In this document: positions 4,366-11,233 of the stretch, piece after piece
How the letters are laid out: each line of letters begins with the position of its first letter
Position numbering within the stretch: the stretch's first letter is position 1
From: DATIGJ01 sp035644155
GTDB taxonomy: Bacteria > Patescibacteriota > Microgenomatia > Levybacterales > UBA12049
Direction of reading: 5' to 3'
Length of the DNA stretch: 20,619 nucleotides
Assembly: GCA_035644155.1 (NCBI GenBank)
Contig: DASQPC010000057.1
Coordinates: forward strand, 1 to 20,619
The notes under the pieces: model-generated
Seen by the model: only the letters and a program-made list of their open reading frames with translations
Told to the model about the DNA's origin: nothing
Database searches by the model: none
Translations under genes and position numbers: made by a program

Positions 4366-6743
4366 TGATACTTTTACAAAATCCAACAGTATTATTATTT
4401 ACTCTTCTTACCGTTATCTCTATCATCGGTGGAGTTATTATTGGTTCGCTAGGCCTAGGGTATATCTTTATTCTATGGGTTCGCAATCGTAAGCGTGAAT
4501 CAATTTCTCTTAATTCAACGCTTTTGCAAATTACTGTTCCTCGTGACAATGAAATTAAAATTGACGCAGCAGAGCAATTATTTTCAAGTCTTGCCTCGAT
4601 TCGGCGGGTGTGGAGTTCGGACAAGTGGGCATATTTTAAAGCGCAACCGCATCTTTCTTTTGAAATCGTTGGTTTGCCCGGAGATATGAGGTTTTATGTG
4701 CATGTGCCCAATAATTTTCGTGATTTTGTTGAGAAACAAATTAATGGAGCATATCCTGACGCTGAAATTGTTCCTGTTACTGAGCCTGCTGCCAAACAAA
4801 AAGAGGGAGCAATTCTCGGGAATGAATATAATATTTTTACTCCTGATGGCAAAGTTGCCTTCACATCAATGCATCTGAAAGAAGCGGATTATCAACCAAT
4901 CAAAATTTATAAAGATTTACCTGTTGATCCGTTGCTATCTTTAACGTCTGTGCTTGCCAAAATGGGAGAAGGCGAGGGTGCAACAGTGCAAATTATTATA
5001 AGACCAGCAAGTGCTAAATGGAAAAAAGTAGGAAGAGGATATATCGGCACGACCAAAAAGAATGAAGCCAATCCGGAAAAAGCAAGCTATAAGGCAGATA
5101 GTAAGGAGCTTGAGGGAATTGAAAATAAAATTAGTAAATCAGGATTTGAAACGGTTGTACGCATTGTTGTCTGTTCAAAAACCCAAGAATCTGCAAATGC
5201 ACATCTTGAGAATATTATTAATTCTTTTGGTCAATATACTGGAGTCAATACATTTAAGAAGCATAAGATTCGTTTTAAGGGACTCTTTATGAATGATTTT
5301 ATTTATCGTTATTTCCCTATGGTTGGTTTGGCATCGGTGATGAGTACTGATGAACTCGCGACACTTTTCCATATGCCCAACAAAAGTATTACAACTCCTG
5401 GTATTCACTGGCTTAGTGCTAAACGTGCTCCAGCGCCTTCTAATATCGCTACAAGTGGTCTTTATCTAGGAAAGAGTACCTTTAGAGGTTTGACAAGGCC
5501 TGTCTATGTTGAACGCGACGACAGACGGCGTCATACCTATATTATCGGAAAGACAGGTACGGGAAAATCAGAATTCTTAAAACAAATGATCATGCAAGAT
5601 ATCAACGCTGGCGAAGGATTGGCAGTTATTGATCCTCACGGTGATTTGATTGAAGATGTATTGCGCCTTATTCCGCCCAAACGCGCAGAAGATGTTATCC
5701 TTTTTGATCCTTCAGATCTTGAGCGACCAATGGGTTTTAATATGCTTGAAGCAGCAGACGAACAACAAAAACATTTTGTCGCCAATTCTATTATCGGTCT
5801 TATGTACAAGCTCTTTGATCCGAATAAAACAGGTATTATTGGGCCACGTTTTGAACATGCTGTTCGTAACGCAATGCTTACGGTTATGTATGAGAAGGGA
5901 AGTACATTTATTGAAGTTGTTCGGGTTTTGACAGATCAGAATTATGTTCAAGAACTTTTGCCCAAAGTCCAGGATCCTATTATTAGGCGCTACTGGACAG
6001 ATCAGATCGCTCAAACATCAGATTTCCACAAGTCGGAAGTCCTTGATTATATTGTCTCTAAGTTTGGCCGTTTCGTTACCAATAAGATGATCAGAAATAT
6101 TATTGGTCAGTCAGATAGTGCGTTTAGCTTTCGCAAAGTCATGGACGAACAAAAAATTCTTCTGATTAATTTGGCCAAAGGAAAGATTGGTGAAGAAAAT
6201 TCAAACTTTTTAGGTTTGGTTCTTGTTCCAAAGATTTTGGTCGCTGCGATGAGTCGACAAGATATGCCTATGGATGAACGAAAAGATTTCTTTCTCTATG
6301 TCGATGAGTTTCAAAATTTTGCAACGCCTGATTTTGCCCAGATTCTTTCTGAGGCACGAAAATATCGTCTCAACTTGATTGTCGCCAATCAGTTTATCGG
6401 TCAGATGGATGAAGAAATCAAAAACGCTATCTTTGGCAATGTTGGTACTATTGCTTCTTTTCGTGTCGGCGTGACTGATGCAAATTATCTCCAACACGAA
6501 TTCCAGCCTGTCTTTAACGAAAACGATCTTATCAATGTCGATCGTTTTAATGCCTACATGCGTACACTTATCGGTGGAGAACCTGCCTTGCCTTTCTCTC
6601 TTGATACGACGAAAGATATTAACAAAGAAAAAGCAATGCGCAATGAACGGGTTGCTGAGCTTGTTCGAGAACTCTCCCGTCTTAAGTATGGCAAAGCTGT
6701 TGAAATGGTCGAAGCAGAAATTTCCCAGCGAGCAAAGTTGTAA
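4365..6743 (+). CDS. Membrane-anchored VirD4/TraG-like ATPase (792 aa)
   Basis: The N-terminus has a transmembrane segment (about residues 8-36, LLFTLLTVISIIGGVIIGSL...). A region of about 350 residues unlike classical VirD4 follows, then a RecA-type motor. Walker A is GKTGTGKS (residues 395-402), followed by VIDPHGDL. Walker B is FFLYVDEFQNF with D647 and E648. Sensor-like VANQF and a final conserved block follow. Type IV coupling proteins and related HerA/TraG ATPases pump DNA or proteins across the membrane, and such single genes are common in Patescibacteria. GGAGG at 4351-4355 sets the start. No relaxase, VirB4 or mating-channel genes are in view, so conjugation is not shown. It could serve DNA uptake or segregation instead. 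Confidence 0.85.
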   Translation: MILLQNPTVLLFTLLTVISIIGGVIIGSLGLGYIFILWVRNRKRESISLNSTLLQITVPRDNEIKIDAAEQLFSSLASIRRVWSSDKWAYFKAQPHLSFEIVGLPGDMRFYVHVPNNFRDFVEKQINGAYPDAEIVPVTEPAAKQKEGAILGNEYNIFTPDGKVAFTSMHLKEADYQPIKIYKDLPVDPLLSLTSVLAKMGEGEGATVQIIIRPASAKWKKVGRGYIGTTKKNEANPEKASYKADSKELEGIENKISKSGFETVVRIVVCSKTQESANAHLENIINSFGQYTGVNTFKKHKIRFKGLFMNDFIYRYFPMVGLASVMSTDELATLFHMPNKSITTPGIHWLSAKRAPAPSNIATSGLYLGKSTFRGLTRPVYVERDDRRRHTYIIGKTGTGKSEFLKQMIMQDINAGEGLAVIDPHGDLIEDVLRLIPPKRAEDVILFDPSDLERPMGFNMLEAADEQQKHFVANSIIGLMYKLFDPNKTGIIGPRFEHAVRNAMLTVMYEKGSTFIEVVRVLTDQNYVQELLPKVQDPIIRRYWTDQIAQTSDFHKSEVLDYIVSKFGRFVTNKMIRNIIGQSDSAFSFRKVMDEQKILLINLAKGKIGEENSNFLGLVLVPKILVAAMSRQDMPMDERKDFFLYVDEFQNFATPDFAQILSEARKYRLNLIVANQFIGQMDEEIKNAIFGNVGTIASFRVGVTDANYLQHEFQPVFNENDLINVDRFNAYMRTLIGGEPALPFSLDTTKDINKEKAMRNERVAELVRELSRLKYGKAVEMVEAEISQRAKL

Positions 6744-6762
6744 ATCTCCTTGTTTCTGCTCT

Positions 6763-6790
6763 TTGTCTCATTAAGCACCTTTGATATAAT
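6763..6790 (+). promoter_or_regulatory. Promoter of tRNA-Ile
   Basis: TTGTCT (6763-6768), a 16-base spacer, and TATAAT (6785-6790). The tRNA begins eight bases later at 6799, so almost no 5' leader is expected. Confidence 0.65.
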
Positions 6791-6798
6791 ACCTACAC

Positions 6799-6870
6799 GC
6801 GTCTGTAGCTCAGTGGTAGAGCAGTTGTCTTATACACAACCTGTCGTTGGTTCGAATCCAGCCAGACGCA
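6799..6870 (+). tRNA. tRNA-Ile with UAU anticodon
   Basis: The cloverleaf is complete. Acceptor GCGTCTG (6799-6805) pairs with CAGACGC (6863-6869), D-stem GCTC with GAGC, anticodon stem GTTGT with ACAAC around CTTATAC, and T-stem GTTGG with CCAGC around TTCGAAT. The discriminator is A6870, and CCA is not encoded. The anticodon TAT (6831-6833) reads AUA. Most bacteria read AUA with a CAU-anticodon tRNA modified to lysidine, so this is the less common solution. The next gene starts 17 bases after the tRNA with no clear promoter of its own and may be read through from the tRNA promoter. Confidence 0.9.
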
Positions 6871-6874
6871 CTTT

Positions 6875-6886
6875 TGTTTGCAAACA
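6875..6886. repeat. 12-bp perfect palindrome between tRNA-Ile and the next start codon
   Basis: TGTTTGCAAACA at 6875-6886 is fully self-complementary and lies one base before ATG 6888. It could be an operator or an RNA-processing signal. It has no T-run, so it is not a terminator. Confidence 0.4.
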
Positions 6887-6887
6887 T

Positions 6888-7604
6888 ATGATAGAAAAAG
6901 GCGAAAGAAGAACTGCACTTACGCCAAAGGAGAAAGAGCATCTTCGTACCATCTCCCAAAAAGGACCTGTCTTGATAAATGATCCGCAACATGGTGCGCT
7001 TCATGGGACAAGCCTTGAGGCGATAGACAATCTGAGTCAACAGCGTAAATTACCCGGTAGAACGACAAGAAGAAGAGAATTAGATTATGAACCTGGTGAT
7101 ATATCAGTTTATCCTACACCGAGCGTTGCTGATGTTATTAGAGAACAGGAAATAGGTTCTCGGTTTATCATTGAGCAGATAGAATCTAATCCCGAAAAAT
7201 CAAGAAATGACGCGATTAATTATGCTAAAATAATTGCCCAAAGACATGCGGCATTACGTATCATGGAGATTCCCATATCTCAAGAAATAGGCGGTATGCC
7301 TGGAGCAGTAGATGATCTTATCAGGCATGGCGAAACGCATTTTTTTAGAGAAAGGCGTATTCCAAAAGAGACATTTACACTTGCGAGGACTGAGGCCTTA
7401 AAACGAAAAGGATTTTTGCTCGGCATTGCTACCTCAACAATTAAAAACAATCCAGAGATTATTCTTATGGAAGGAGATCCCAACAATGAAGATGCGCGAT
7501 TAAGAACAGGGGAAAGAGGCTTACGAGTAGCTGATCTATCTGGAATAGAACCTCTTGGTCTTATTGAAGAAAAATTTTTAAAAGAATTAATTAAAAAAGA
7601 GTAA
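6888..7604 (+). CDS. Unknown 238-aa protein of a tandem paralogous pair (HGTS family), copy 1
   Basis: A soluble protein with motifs shared in order with the next gene: HGTSLEAIDNL (H39-), PGDISVYPTPSV (about 69-80, Y75), IIAQRHAAL (115-123), KRKGFLLGI (172-180) and IEPLG (220-224, E221). An HGTS start followed 36 residues later by a tyrosine and then by a late glutamate is reminiscent of H-Y-E ADP-ribosyltransferases, but I cannot confirm the fold. ATG 6888 is chosen because a longer frame from 6750 would translate through the tRNA. There is no visible Shine-Dalgarno. Neighbours are tRNA-Ile upstream and a convergent tyrosine recombinase beyond copy 2, so a mobile origin is possible. Confidence 0.75.
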   Translation: MIEKGERRTALTPKEKEHLRTISQKGPVLINDPQHGALHGTSLEAIDNLSQQRKLPGRTTRRRELDYEPGDISVYPTPSVADVIREQEIGSRFIIEQIESNPEKSRNDAINYAKIIAQRHAALRIMEIPISQEIGGMPGAVDDLIRHGETHFFRERRIPKETFTLARTEALKRKGFLLGIATSTIKNNPEIILMEGDPNNEDARLRTGERGLRVADLSGIEPLGLIEEKFLKELIKKE

Positions 7605-7625
7605 CATTGCTGTTTTAATAAACAT

Positions 7626-8381
7626 ATGTCAAAAGAAAGATCTACGAGAAGAGGTTTTCCTCCAGAGGCTGTTCGCCAGCTTCGACGAGTTGCATCTAAA
7701 AATTCTGTTGTTGACCCAGCAGATTCCAAGATCGGGGCTGTTCATGCAACAAGTCTAGAAACAATGGATCATGTTTTTAAAAATGGTACCTTTCCTGGCT
7801 ACTCAGGAGTTGAAAGGCCAGCAAGGCTAGTGTACAAGCCTGGAGATCTATCAGTGTATCCAACACCTGCAGTTCAGTCTGGAGTCGAGCGAATCAAGGC
7901 GCTCGAAGAAGGAGTTGGACGTCTTATTCTCACTCCAACTGAAATAAAAGAAGCTGCAATTGAGTATGCTAGTGATATTGCCAGACGACATTCGTTACTA
8001 ACGTCTTTAAGCCTGCCTTTTTCAGATCGTGAAAATCATGCACGTGCGACTCAAATATTTGGAGTAGTTGATGGAATAGAAAGCGAAACCCGAATGGACC
8101 CTGCAGTTGCTCATTTTCAAGCTAAGGGTAAGTCTCGTGAACAAATTGATGAAGCAATTGCGGCTGCTTCATCACGAAAAGGATTTCTGGTTGGGTTTAG
8201 CTCCGAGATTCAATCATCAAGAAAAGTATCTTTTGAACCTGGAGAACCAGGCTCTTCAGATATCCGGATAAGACCAAAAGAAGGAACACGAGTTTCGGCT
8301 CACTTAGTAGTAGCGCTTGAGCCCCTTGGAGATGCTGAAAAAGATTTTGTAAGAGATAGGCTACAAAGAAAAAATCAGTAA
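7626..8381 (+). CDS. Unknown 251-aa protein of a tandem paralogous pair (HGTS family), copy 2
   Basis: A diverged paralogue of the preceding gene. It shares HATSLETMDHV (H40), KPGDLSVYPTPAV (71-83, Y78), DIARRHSLL (118-125), SRKGFLVGF (183-191) and LEPLG (231-235, E232). Between these blocks the two proteins differ widely, and this one has a longer insert around residues 130-180, so the duplication is old and the shared residues are probably functional. The start ATG 7626 is six bases after TTTAAT (7614-7619), a possible -10 that would give a leaderless mRNA; both copies share AAACATATG at the start. No membrane segments are seen. The H...Y...E spacing again allows, but does not prove, an ADP-ribosyltransferase-like fold. 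Confidence 0.75.
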   Translation: MSKERSTRRGFPPEAVRQLRRVASKNSVVDPADSKIGAVHATSLETMDHVFKNGTFPGYSGVERPARLVYKPGDLSVYPTPAVQSGVERIKALEEGVGRLILTPTEIKEAAIEYASDIARRHSLLTSLSLPFSDRENHARATQIFGVVDGIESETRMDPAVAHFQAKGKSREQIDEAIAAASSRKGFLVGFSSEIQSSRKVSFEPGEPGSSDIRIRPKEGTRVSAHLVVALEPLGDAEKDFVRDRLQRKNQ

Positions 8382-8438
8382 AACTCACCGTGTTCCGCGT
8401 TCAGGATATTGTTTAAGGATGCGCTCATAAGATCTTTC

Positions 8439-9299
8439 TTATAACTCGCTCAATGTTGTGGTATCTTTGGCACGTTCCTTGACATATTCAAGGTAACGCT
8501 CAGTTGTTGAAAGGCGTTTGTGGCCAAGAATCTTTGAAAGTAAAACAAGTGAAACACCATGTTTGAGGTGATGGGCGACAAAGGTATGTCTTAGATCATT
8601 CACCTTTGCATTTTCAATACCAGCAATGCGGAAATATCTTTCAATTGCTGTTCTGATGTTTCGAACTAAGAAAGGCTTGCCGGACTTTGTGACAAAAATA
8701 TGGTCGTCTTGAATTTGTGGCCGTGTTTGCAGATAGCGATTCAATGCATCTTTGGCAGATTTATTAATTGGGACAGTTCGTTCCTCATGTTTTTCATGTG
8801 GTCTGATTTTCAATGCATCTTCTTGCACATCTGAGAGGCGAAGGTCAGCAAGTTCGCCAATACGGATACCTGTTTGGAGAAGTATCTCGATAATGGCATA
8901 CATTCTGGTATCGTTACGTGCTGCGTCACGAAGCGCTCGGTATTCGGTTGGTTTAAGAATTCGAGGAGCTGCAAGTTCGTACTGAGGATGTGAAACCAAA
9001 AGGGAAGGATCGTCAGTAATATATTCGTTAACCTTCAAAAATCGATAAAATGTCCGAGTTGAGTTAAGTTTTCGTGAAAGGGATTTTGGCGTGTAACCTT
9101 TTTCAGATAATTTCCCCAGAAATGCTTGAATGTCATCCTTGGAAACATCATGAATTTGTTGTTTATCGAGTTCTTCAAGAAAGGATGTTAATTGATCAAT
9201 ATCTTTTCCGTAGGCCAAAACAGTGGCACTGGAATGCTTTTTGCTTTTGAGAAAATCGATAAATTCTTTGTGGGCGTCGCGAGTTTTTATTATTTTCAT
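8439..9299 (-). CDS. Tyrosine recombinase (XerC/D-type integrase)
   Basis: A 286-aa protein of normal length for Xer-type site-specific recombinases. An N-terminal SAM-like DNA-binding domain (about 1-95, with TVLAYGKDIDQLTSFLEEL) is followed by the catalytic domain: R146 (TGIRIGEL), lysine near K170, the NDLRHTF box with R237, LGH with H260, and the nucleophile Y269 in TTERYLEY. The first histidine of the HxLR box is asparagine (N234). It could be the chromosomal dimer-resolution recombinase or an element integrase. Location next to a tRNA and two unknown paralogues fits the latter, while single-copy Xer genes of small genomes fit the former. A strong promoter with a symmetrical repeat lies upstream. 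Confidence 0.9.
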   Translation of the reverse strand: MKIIKTRDAHKEFIDFLKSKKHSSATVLAYGKDIDQLTSFLEELDKQQIHDVSKDDIQAFLGKLSEKGYTPKSLSRKLNSTRTFYRFLKVNEYITDDPSLLVSHPQYELAAPRILKPTEYRALRDAARNDTRMYAIIEILLQTGIRIGELADLRLSDVQEDALKIRPHEKHEERTVPINKSAKDALNRYLQTRPQIQDDHIFVTKSGKPFLVRNIRTAIERYFRIAGIENAKVNDLRHTFVAHHLKHGVSLVLLSKILGHKRLSTTERYLEYVKERAKDTTTLSEL

Positions 9300-9311
9300 A
9301 AAACTATTAGT

Positions 9312-9355
9312 CCCATAATATCAATAATTTAGCTTATAGTCAAGCCTATTATGGG
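9312..9355 (-). promoter_or_regulatory. Promoter of the recombinase gene, framed by a 9-bp inverted repeat
   Basis: On the minus strand, TTGACT (9343-9338), a 17-base spacer, and TATTAT (9320-9315), 15 bases before the start codon. CCCATAATA (9312-9320) and TATTATGGG (9347-9355) are perfect inverted arms. One contains the -10 and the other lies just upstream of the -35. The plus-strand arm offers a second -10-like TATTAT towards the septum gene. Confidence 0.65.
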
Positions 9356-9389
9356 TTTTCTTTACAAACAGATGTAAATAGGATTATAT

Positions 9390-9395
9390 TATAAT
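9390..9395 (+). promoter_or_regulatory. -10 box of the septum gene, probably leaderless
   Basis: TATAAT at 9390-9395 with five bases to ATG 9401. No Shine-Dalgarno lies between them and no clear -35 is found. Confidence 0.5.
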
Positions 9396-9400
9396 GCATT

Positions 9401-9748
9401 ATGACCATAAAGAAAATAGTGTTTTTTACTATTATCATAGCTTCATTTTTTGTTATTAATGGGTTAATACACTCAATCTACACCCTCTTGCAAAAAAATA
9501 GCCTGGTAACACAGGCAAAACAAGAACTTGTGAGAGAAAAGAAGAAAAATAAGCAACTAAAAAACCAATTACATGTTGCTAAGAGGCCTCAATTTGTTGA
9601 GGAAGAAGCCAGAAATAAATTGTTTCTTGCTAAGCCTGGAGAAGGAGTAATAGTGATTGCCTCTGATGCGCTAATGGCAAGCACTTCAGGTGCAAAAAAC
9701 CAAGATCTGCGACCAAATTGGCAAAAATGGTGGACTCTCTTTTTCTAA
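9401..9748 (+). CDS. FtsB/DivIC-like septum formation protein
   Basis: A 115-aa protein with a short cytoplasmic start (TIKK), one membrane helix (about residues 6-30, IVFFTIIIASFFVINGLIHSI), then a lysine-rich coiled coil (about 34-62) and the family's typical closing motif EEEARNKLFLAKPGEGVIVI (67-86). FtsB/DivIC proteins are bitopic divisome subunits that link FtsL and FtsQ and help activate septal murein synthesis. Size, topology and the RNKLxLAKPGE motif all fit. The C-terminus continues with a tryptophan-rich end (NWQKWWTLFF). It is transcribed alone and converges with the next gene three bases away. I leave the symbol empty because FtsB and DivIC cannot be separated here. Confidence 0.85.
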   Translation: MTIKKIVFFTIIIASFFVINGLIHSIYTLLQKNSLVTQAKQELVREKKKNKQLKNQLHVAKRPQFVEEEARNKLFLAKPGEGVIVIASDALMASTSGAKNQDLRPNWQKWWTLFF

Positions 9749-9751
9749 TGT

Positions 9752-10105
9752 CTACCATAATTCAGTAAACATACCTTTGCAAAGAAGTTCTTGTTCTCGA
9801 ATGGTACGTAAATTTTCAATAGGTAAGCCAGTTGCTTGGGCAATGATTTTGACTGTTTCTTCAGGTAATCCACGACTACAAATCTTCCATTCCATAACAT
9901 CTTGCGTTGCCGGCTTAGCTAAAAAGTCAATAATGAACTCAATAAGAGTAATGGGGTTGGTGCTTTTTGTTTGTGGAACATCAGGAATATGTTTGCTGAA
10001 ATAGTGCAAAAGCCGCCATTCTTTATCATCCACCTGATAAACGCGAAGGACGATTTCACTTTTATCGAGAAGGAGAATACCATAAGAATCTTTCATCATT
10101 CTCAT
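9752..10105 (-). CDS. Unknown 117-aa protein in an operon with an XRE regulator
   Basis: I do not recognise this protein. It starts with beta-strand-like segments (YGILLLDKSEIVLRVYQV), has a helical middle (ITLIEFIIDFLA) and ends LPEETVKIIAQATGLPIENL. The pattern faintly recalls actin-like phosphatase folds but lacks clear catalytic residues. There are three possible ATG starts within the first four codons (10105, 10099, 10096). It lies 38 bases downstream of the XRE regulator on the same strand, the classic layout of a regulator plus effector or of a toxin-antitoxin-like pair. A palindrome overlaps the start codon and is a candidate binding site for that regulator. Confidence 0.65.
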   Translation of the reverse strand: MRMMKDSYGILLLDKSEIVLRVYQVDDKEWRLLHYFSKHIPDVPQTKSTNPITLIEFIIDFLAKPATQDVMEWKICSRGLPEETVKIIAQATGLPIENLRTIREQELLCKGMFTELW

Positions 10106-10114
10106 GATATGAGA
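10100..10114. promoter_or_regulatory. Palindrome over the start codon of the 117-aa gene, possible operator
   Basis: TCTCAT-GAT-ATGAGA at 10100-10114 has perfect 6-bp arms. A half copy (GTCTCATGAT) recurs at 10141-10150 at the end of the XRE gene. This placement fits autoregulation by the XRE protein but is not proof. Confidence 0.4.
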
Positions 10115-10143
10115 TTTTAGTCTAATATGTCAAGGGGTCAGTC

Positions 10144-10467
10144 TCATGATCTTTTAGATTCGCTAAGGAGTCTTTTAACTTCCAACAGTTCACGTTCTAT
10201 TGACGCAAGCTTGCTAGCTAAGAGTGCATCCTCATTATCGTCTTGCGTAAAATAGCCAAGAGGATGGTTTGTGGATTGGGCAATTTTTTTCAACTTGTTA
10301 ATTGGTGGAGTACTTCGGCCCTGCTCATAGGCAGACACTGATTTATCAGAAACACCAATATATTTACCAAGCTCCTCTTGTGAAAGATGAGCATTCTTTC
10401 TTGCTTCACGGATACGGTGAGCTAACTCACTTAATTTCTTTTGTTTTTTTCCATCGACATCAATCAT
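10144..10467 (-). CDS. XRE-family helix-turn-helix regulator
   Basis: The 107-aa protein has a classic Cro/CI-type helix-turn-helix: LAHRIREARKNAHLSQEELG, then KYIGVSDKSVSAYEQGRSTP, then KLKKIAQSTNHPLGYF (about residues 14-73). A short acidic linker and a basic helical or coiled C-terminal tail (LASIERELLEVKRLLSESK) follow, suitable for dimerisation. Members bind palindromic operators and regulate their own operon or a toxin. ATG 10467 is seven bases from a minus-strand TATAAT, which suggests a leaderless mRNA. The partner gene for an unknown 117-aa protein lies 38 bases downstream, and radC is divergent with overlapping promoters, so this regulator may also affect radC. Confidence 0.9.
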   Translation of the reverse strand: MIDVDGKKQKKLSELAHRIREARKNAHLSQEELGKYIGVSDKSVSAYEQGRSTPPINKLKKIAQSTNHPLGYFTQDDNEDALLASKLASIERELLEVKRLLSESKRS

Positions 10468-10482
10468 CTCTGTTATTATACT
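10454..10482. promoter_or_regulatory. Overlapping divergent promoters of the XRE gene and radC
   Basis: Plus strand: TCGACA (10454-10459), 17-base spacer, TATACT (10477-10482), ATG 10490 seven bases later. Minus strand: TATAAT at 10480-10475, ATG 10467 seven bases later. The two -10 boxes overlap by four bases and the start codons are only 22 bp apart. Confidence 0.6.
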
Positions 10483-10489
10483 ATACTAT

Positions 10490-11233
10490 ATGACAAAAAA
10501 TGTGAAGAGAGATAATGCTAGTAGAGCAAAGCGGATAAAAGTACGTATGAAGGATTTGCCTTTTGCTTCTCGTCCGCGTGAGAAATTAGCTACCTTAGGG
10601 CGAGAAAATCTCACAAACGAAGAATTAATCGCAATTCTCTTGGGTACAGGATCTGTCAAGCAAAATGCTCTCAAATTGAGTAAAACACTTCTGAGCCAAC
10701 TCCCATTGGCAAATTTGGCTCAAGCATCCCTTTCGGAATTGATACGTCTACCGGGTATTGGAAAATCTAAGGCTTCTCGTATCAGCGCGGCAATAGAGCT
10801 GGGTAATCGACTGTTTGCGCCTGCTTCCTTTACTCAGACAATTATCCAATCAACCCAAGATGTTTTGTTACATCTTAAAGATATTGTCGAAAAAAAACAA
10901 GAATATTTGCTGGTTTTTTATCTTAATGCCCGTTTTGAGTTATTGCAACGGGAAATTGTTGGACAGGGGAGTCTTAATAGTATGATGATTACTCCAAAGG
11001 AAATTTTTAGTCATGCGCTTTCGACACCATGTGTGACCCTTATTGTGGCCCACAACCATCCTTCTGGCGATCCAACACCCTCAGATGATGATATCGCCTT
11101 TACAACACGGATTCATGAGGCAGGGGAGATTATGAGTATTACACTTCTTGATCATATTATTGTTGGCAAAAATGGCTATTTTTCCTTTCGAGAAAACAAA
11201 ACAGTAATGAAAAAAAACCAACTCACTGAGTAA
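10490..11233 (+). CDS. radC: RadC-family JAB/MPN-domain protein
   Basis: A full-length 247-aa RadC (UPF0758) protein. The N-terminal part begins with the family motif KDLPFASRPREKL (21-33) and holds a helix-hairpin-helix, IRLPGIGKSKASRI (85-98). The C-terminal JAMM domain carries the zinc motif: E155, H188 and H190 in AHNHPSGDPTPSDDD, S198 and D201. The family is widespread and was first linked to DNA repair, but its function is unsettled and the JAMM fold suggests a metallo-hydrolase. ATG 10490 follows a good promoter directly and would be leaderless. The gene converges on and overlaps the end of the next one by 11 bases. Confidence 0.93.
   Translation: MTKNVKRDNASRAKRIKVRMKDLPFASRPREKLATLGRENLTNEELIAILLGTGSVKQNALKLSKTLLSQLPLANLAQASLSELIRLPGIGKSKASRISAAIELGNRLFAPASFTQTIIQSTQDVLLHLKDIVEKKQEYLLVFYLNARFELLQREIVGQGSLNSMMITPKEIFSHALSTPCVTLIVAHNHPSGDPTPSDDDIAFTTRIHEAGEIMSITLLDHIIVGKNGYFSFRENKTVMKKNQLTE

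Noticed and set aside
6750..6887. Extended N-terminus of the 238-aa protein
   Set aside because: The extension is a translation of the tRNA-Ile gene; the CSSVVEQ and VVGSNPARR strings are typical tRNA read-through.
8382..8438. Bidirectional terminator between the second HGTS gene and the recombinase
   Set aside because: Only a 5-bp stem (ATAAG/CTTAT) without a T-run is present, which is too weak to call.
6799..9299. Genomic island with att sites at tRNA-Ile ending at the recombinase
   Set aside because: I looked for a second copy of the tRNA 3' end in the window and found none. The tRNA-Met T-arm shares only the universal GGTTCGAATCC.
9312..9355. dif-like XerC/XerD site
   Set aside because: The arms are inverted, but their spacing and sequence do not match the 11-6-11 dif layout, and the region is explained by a promoter.
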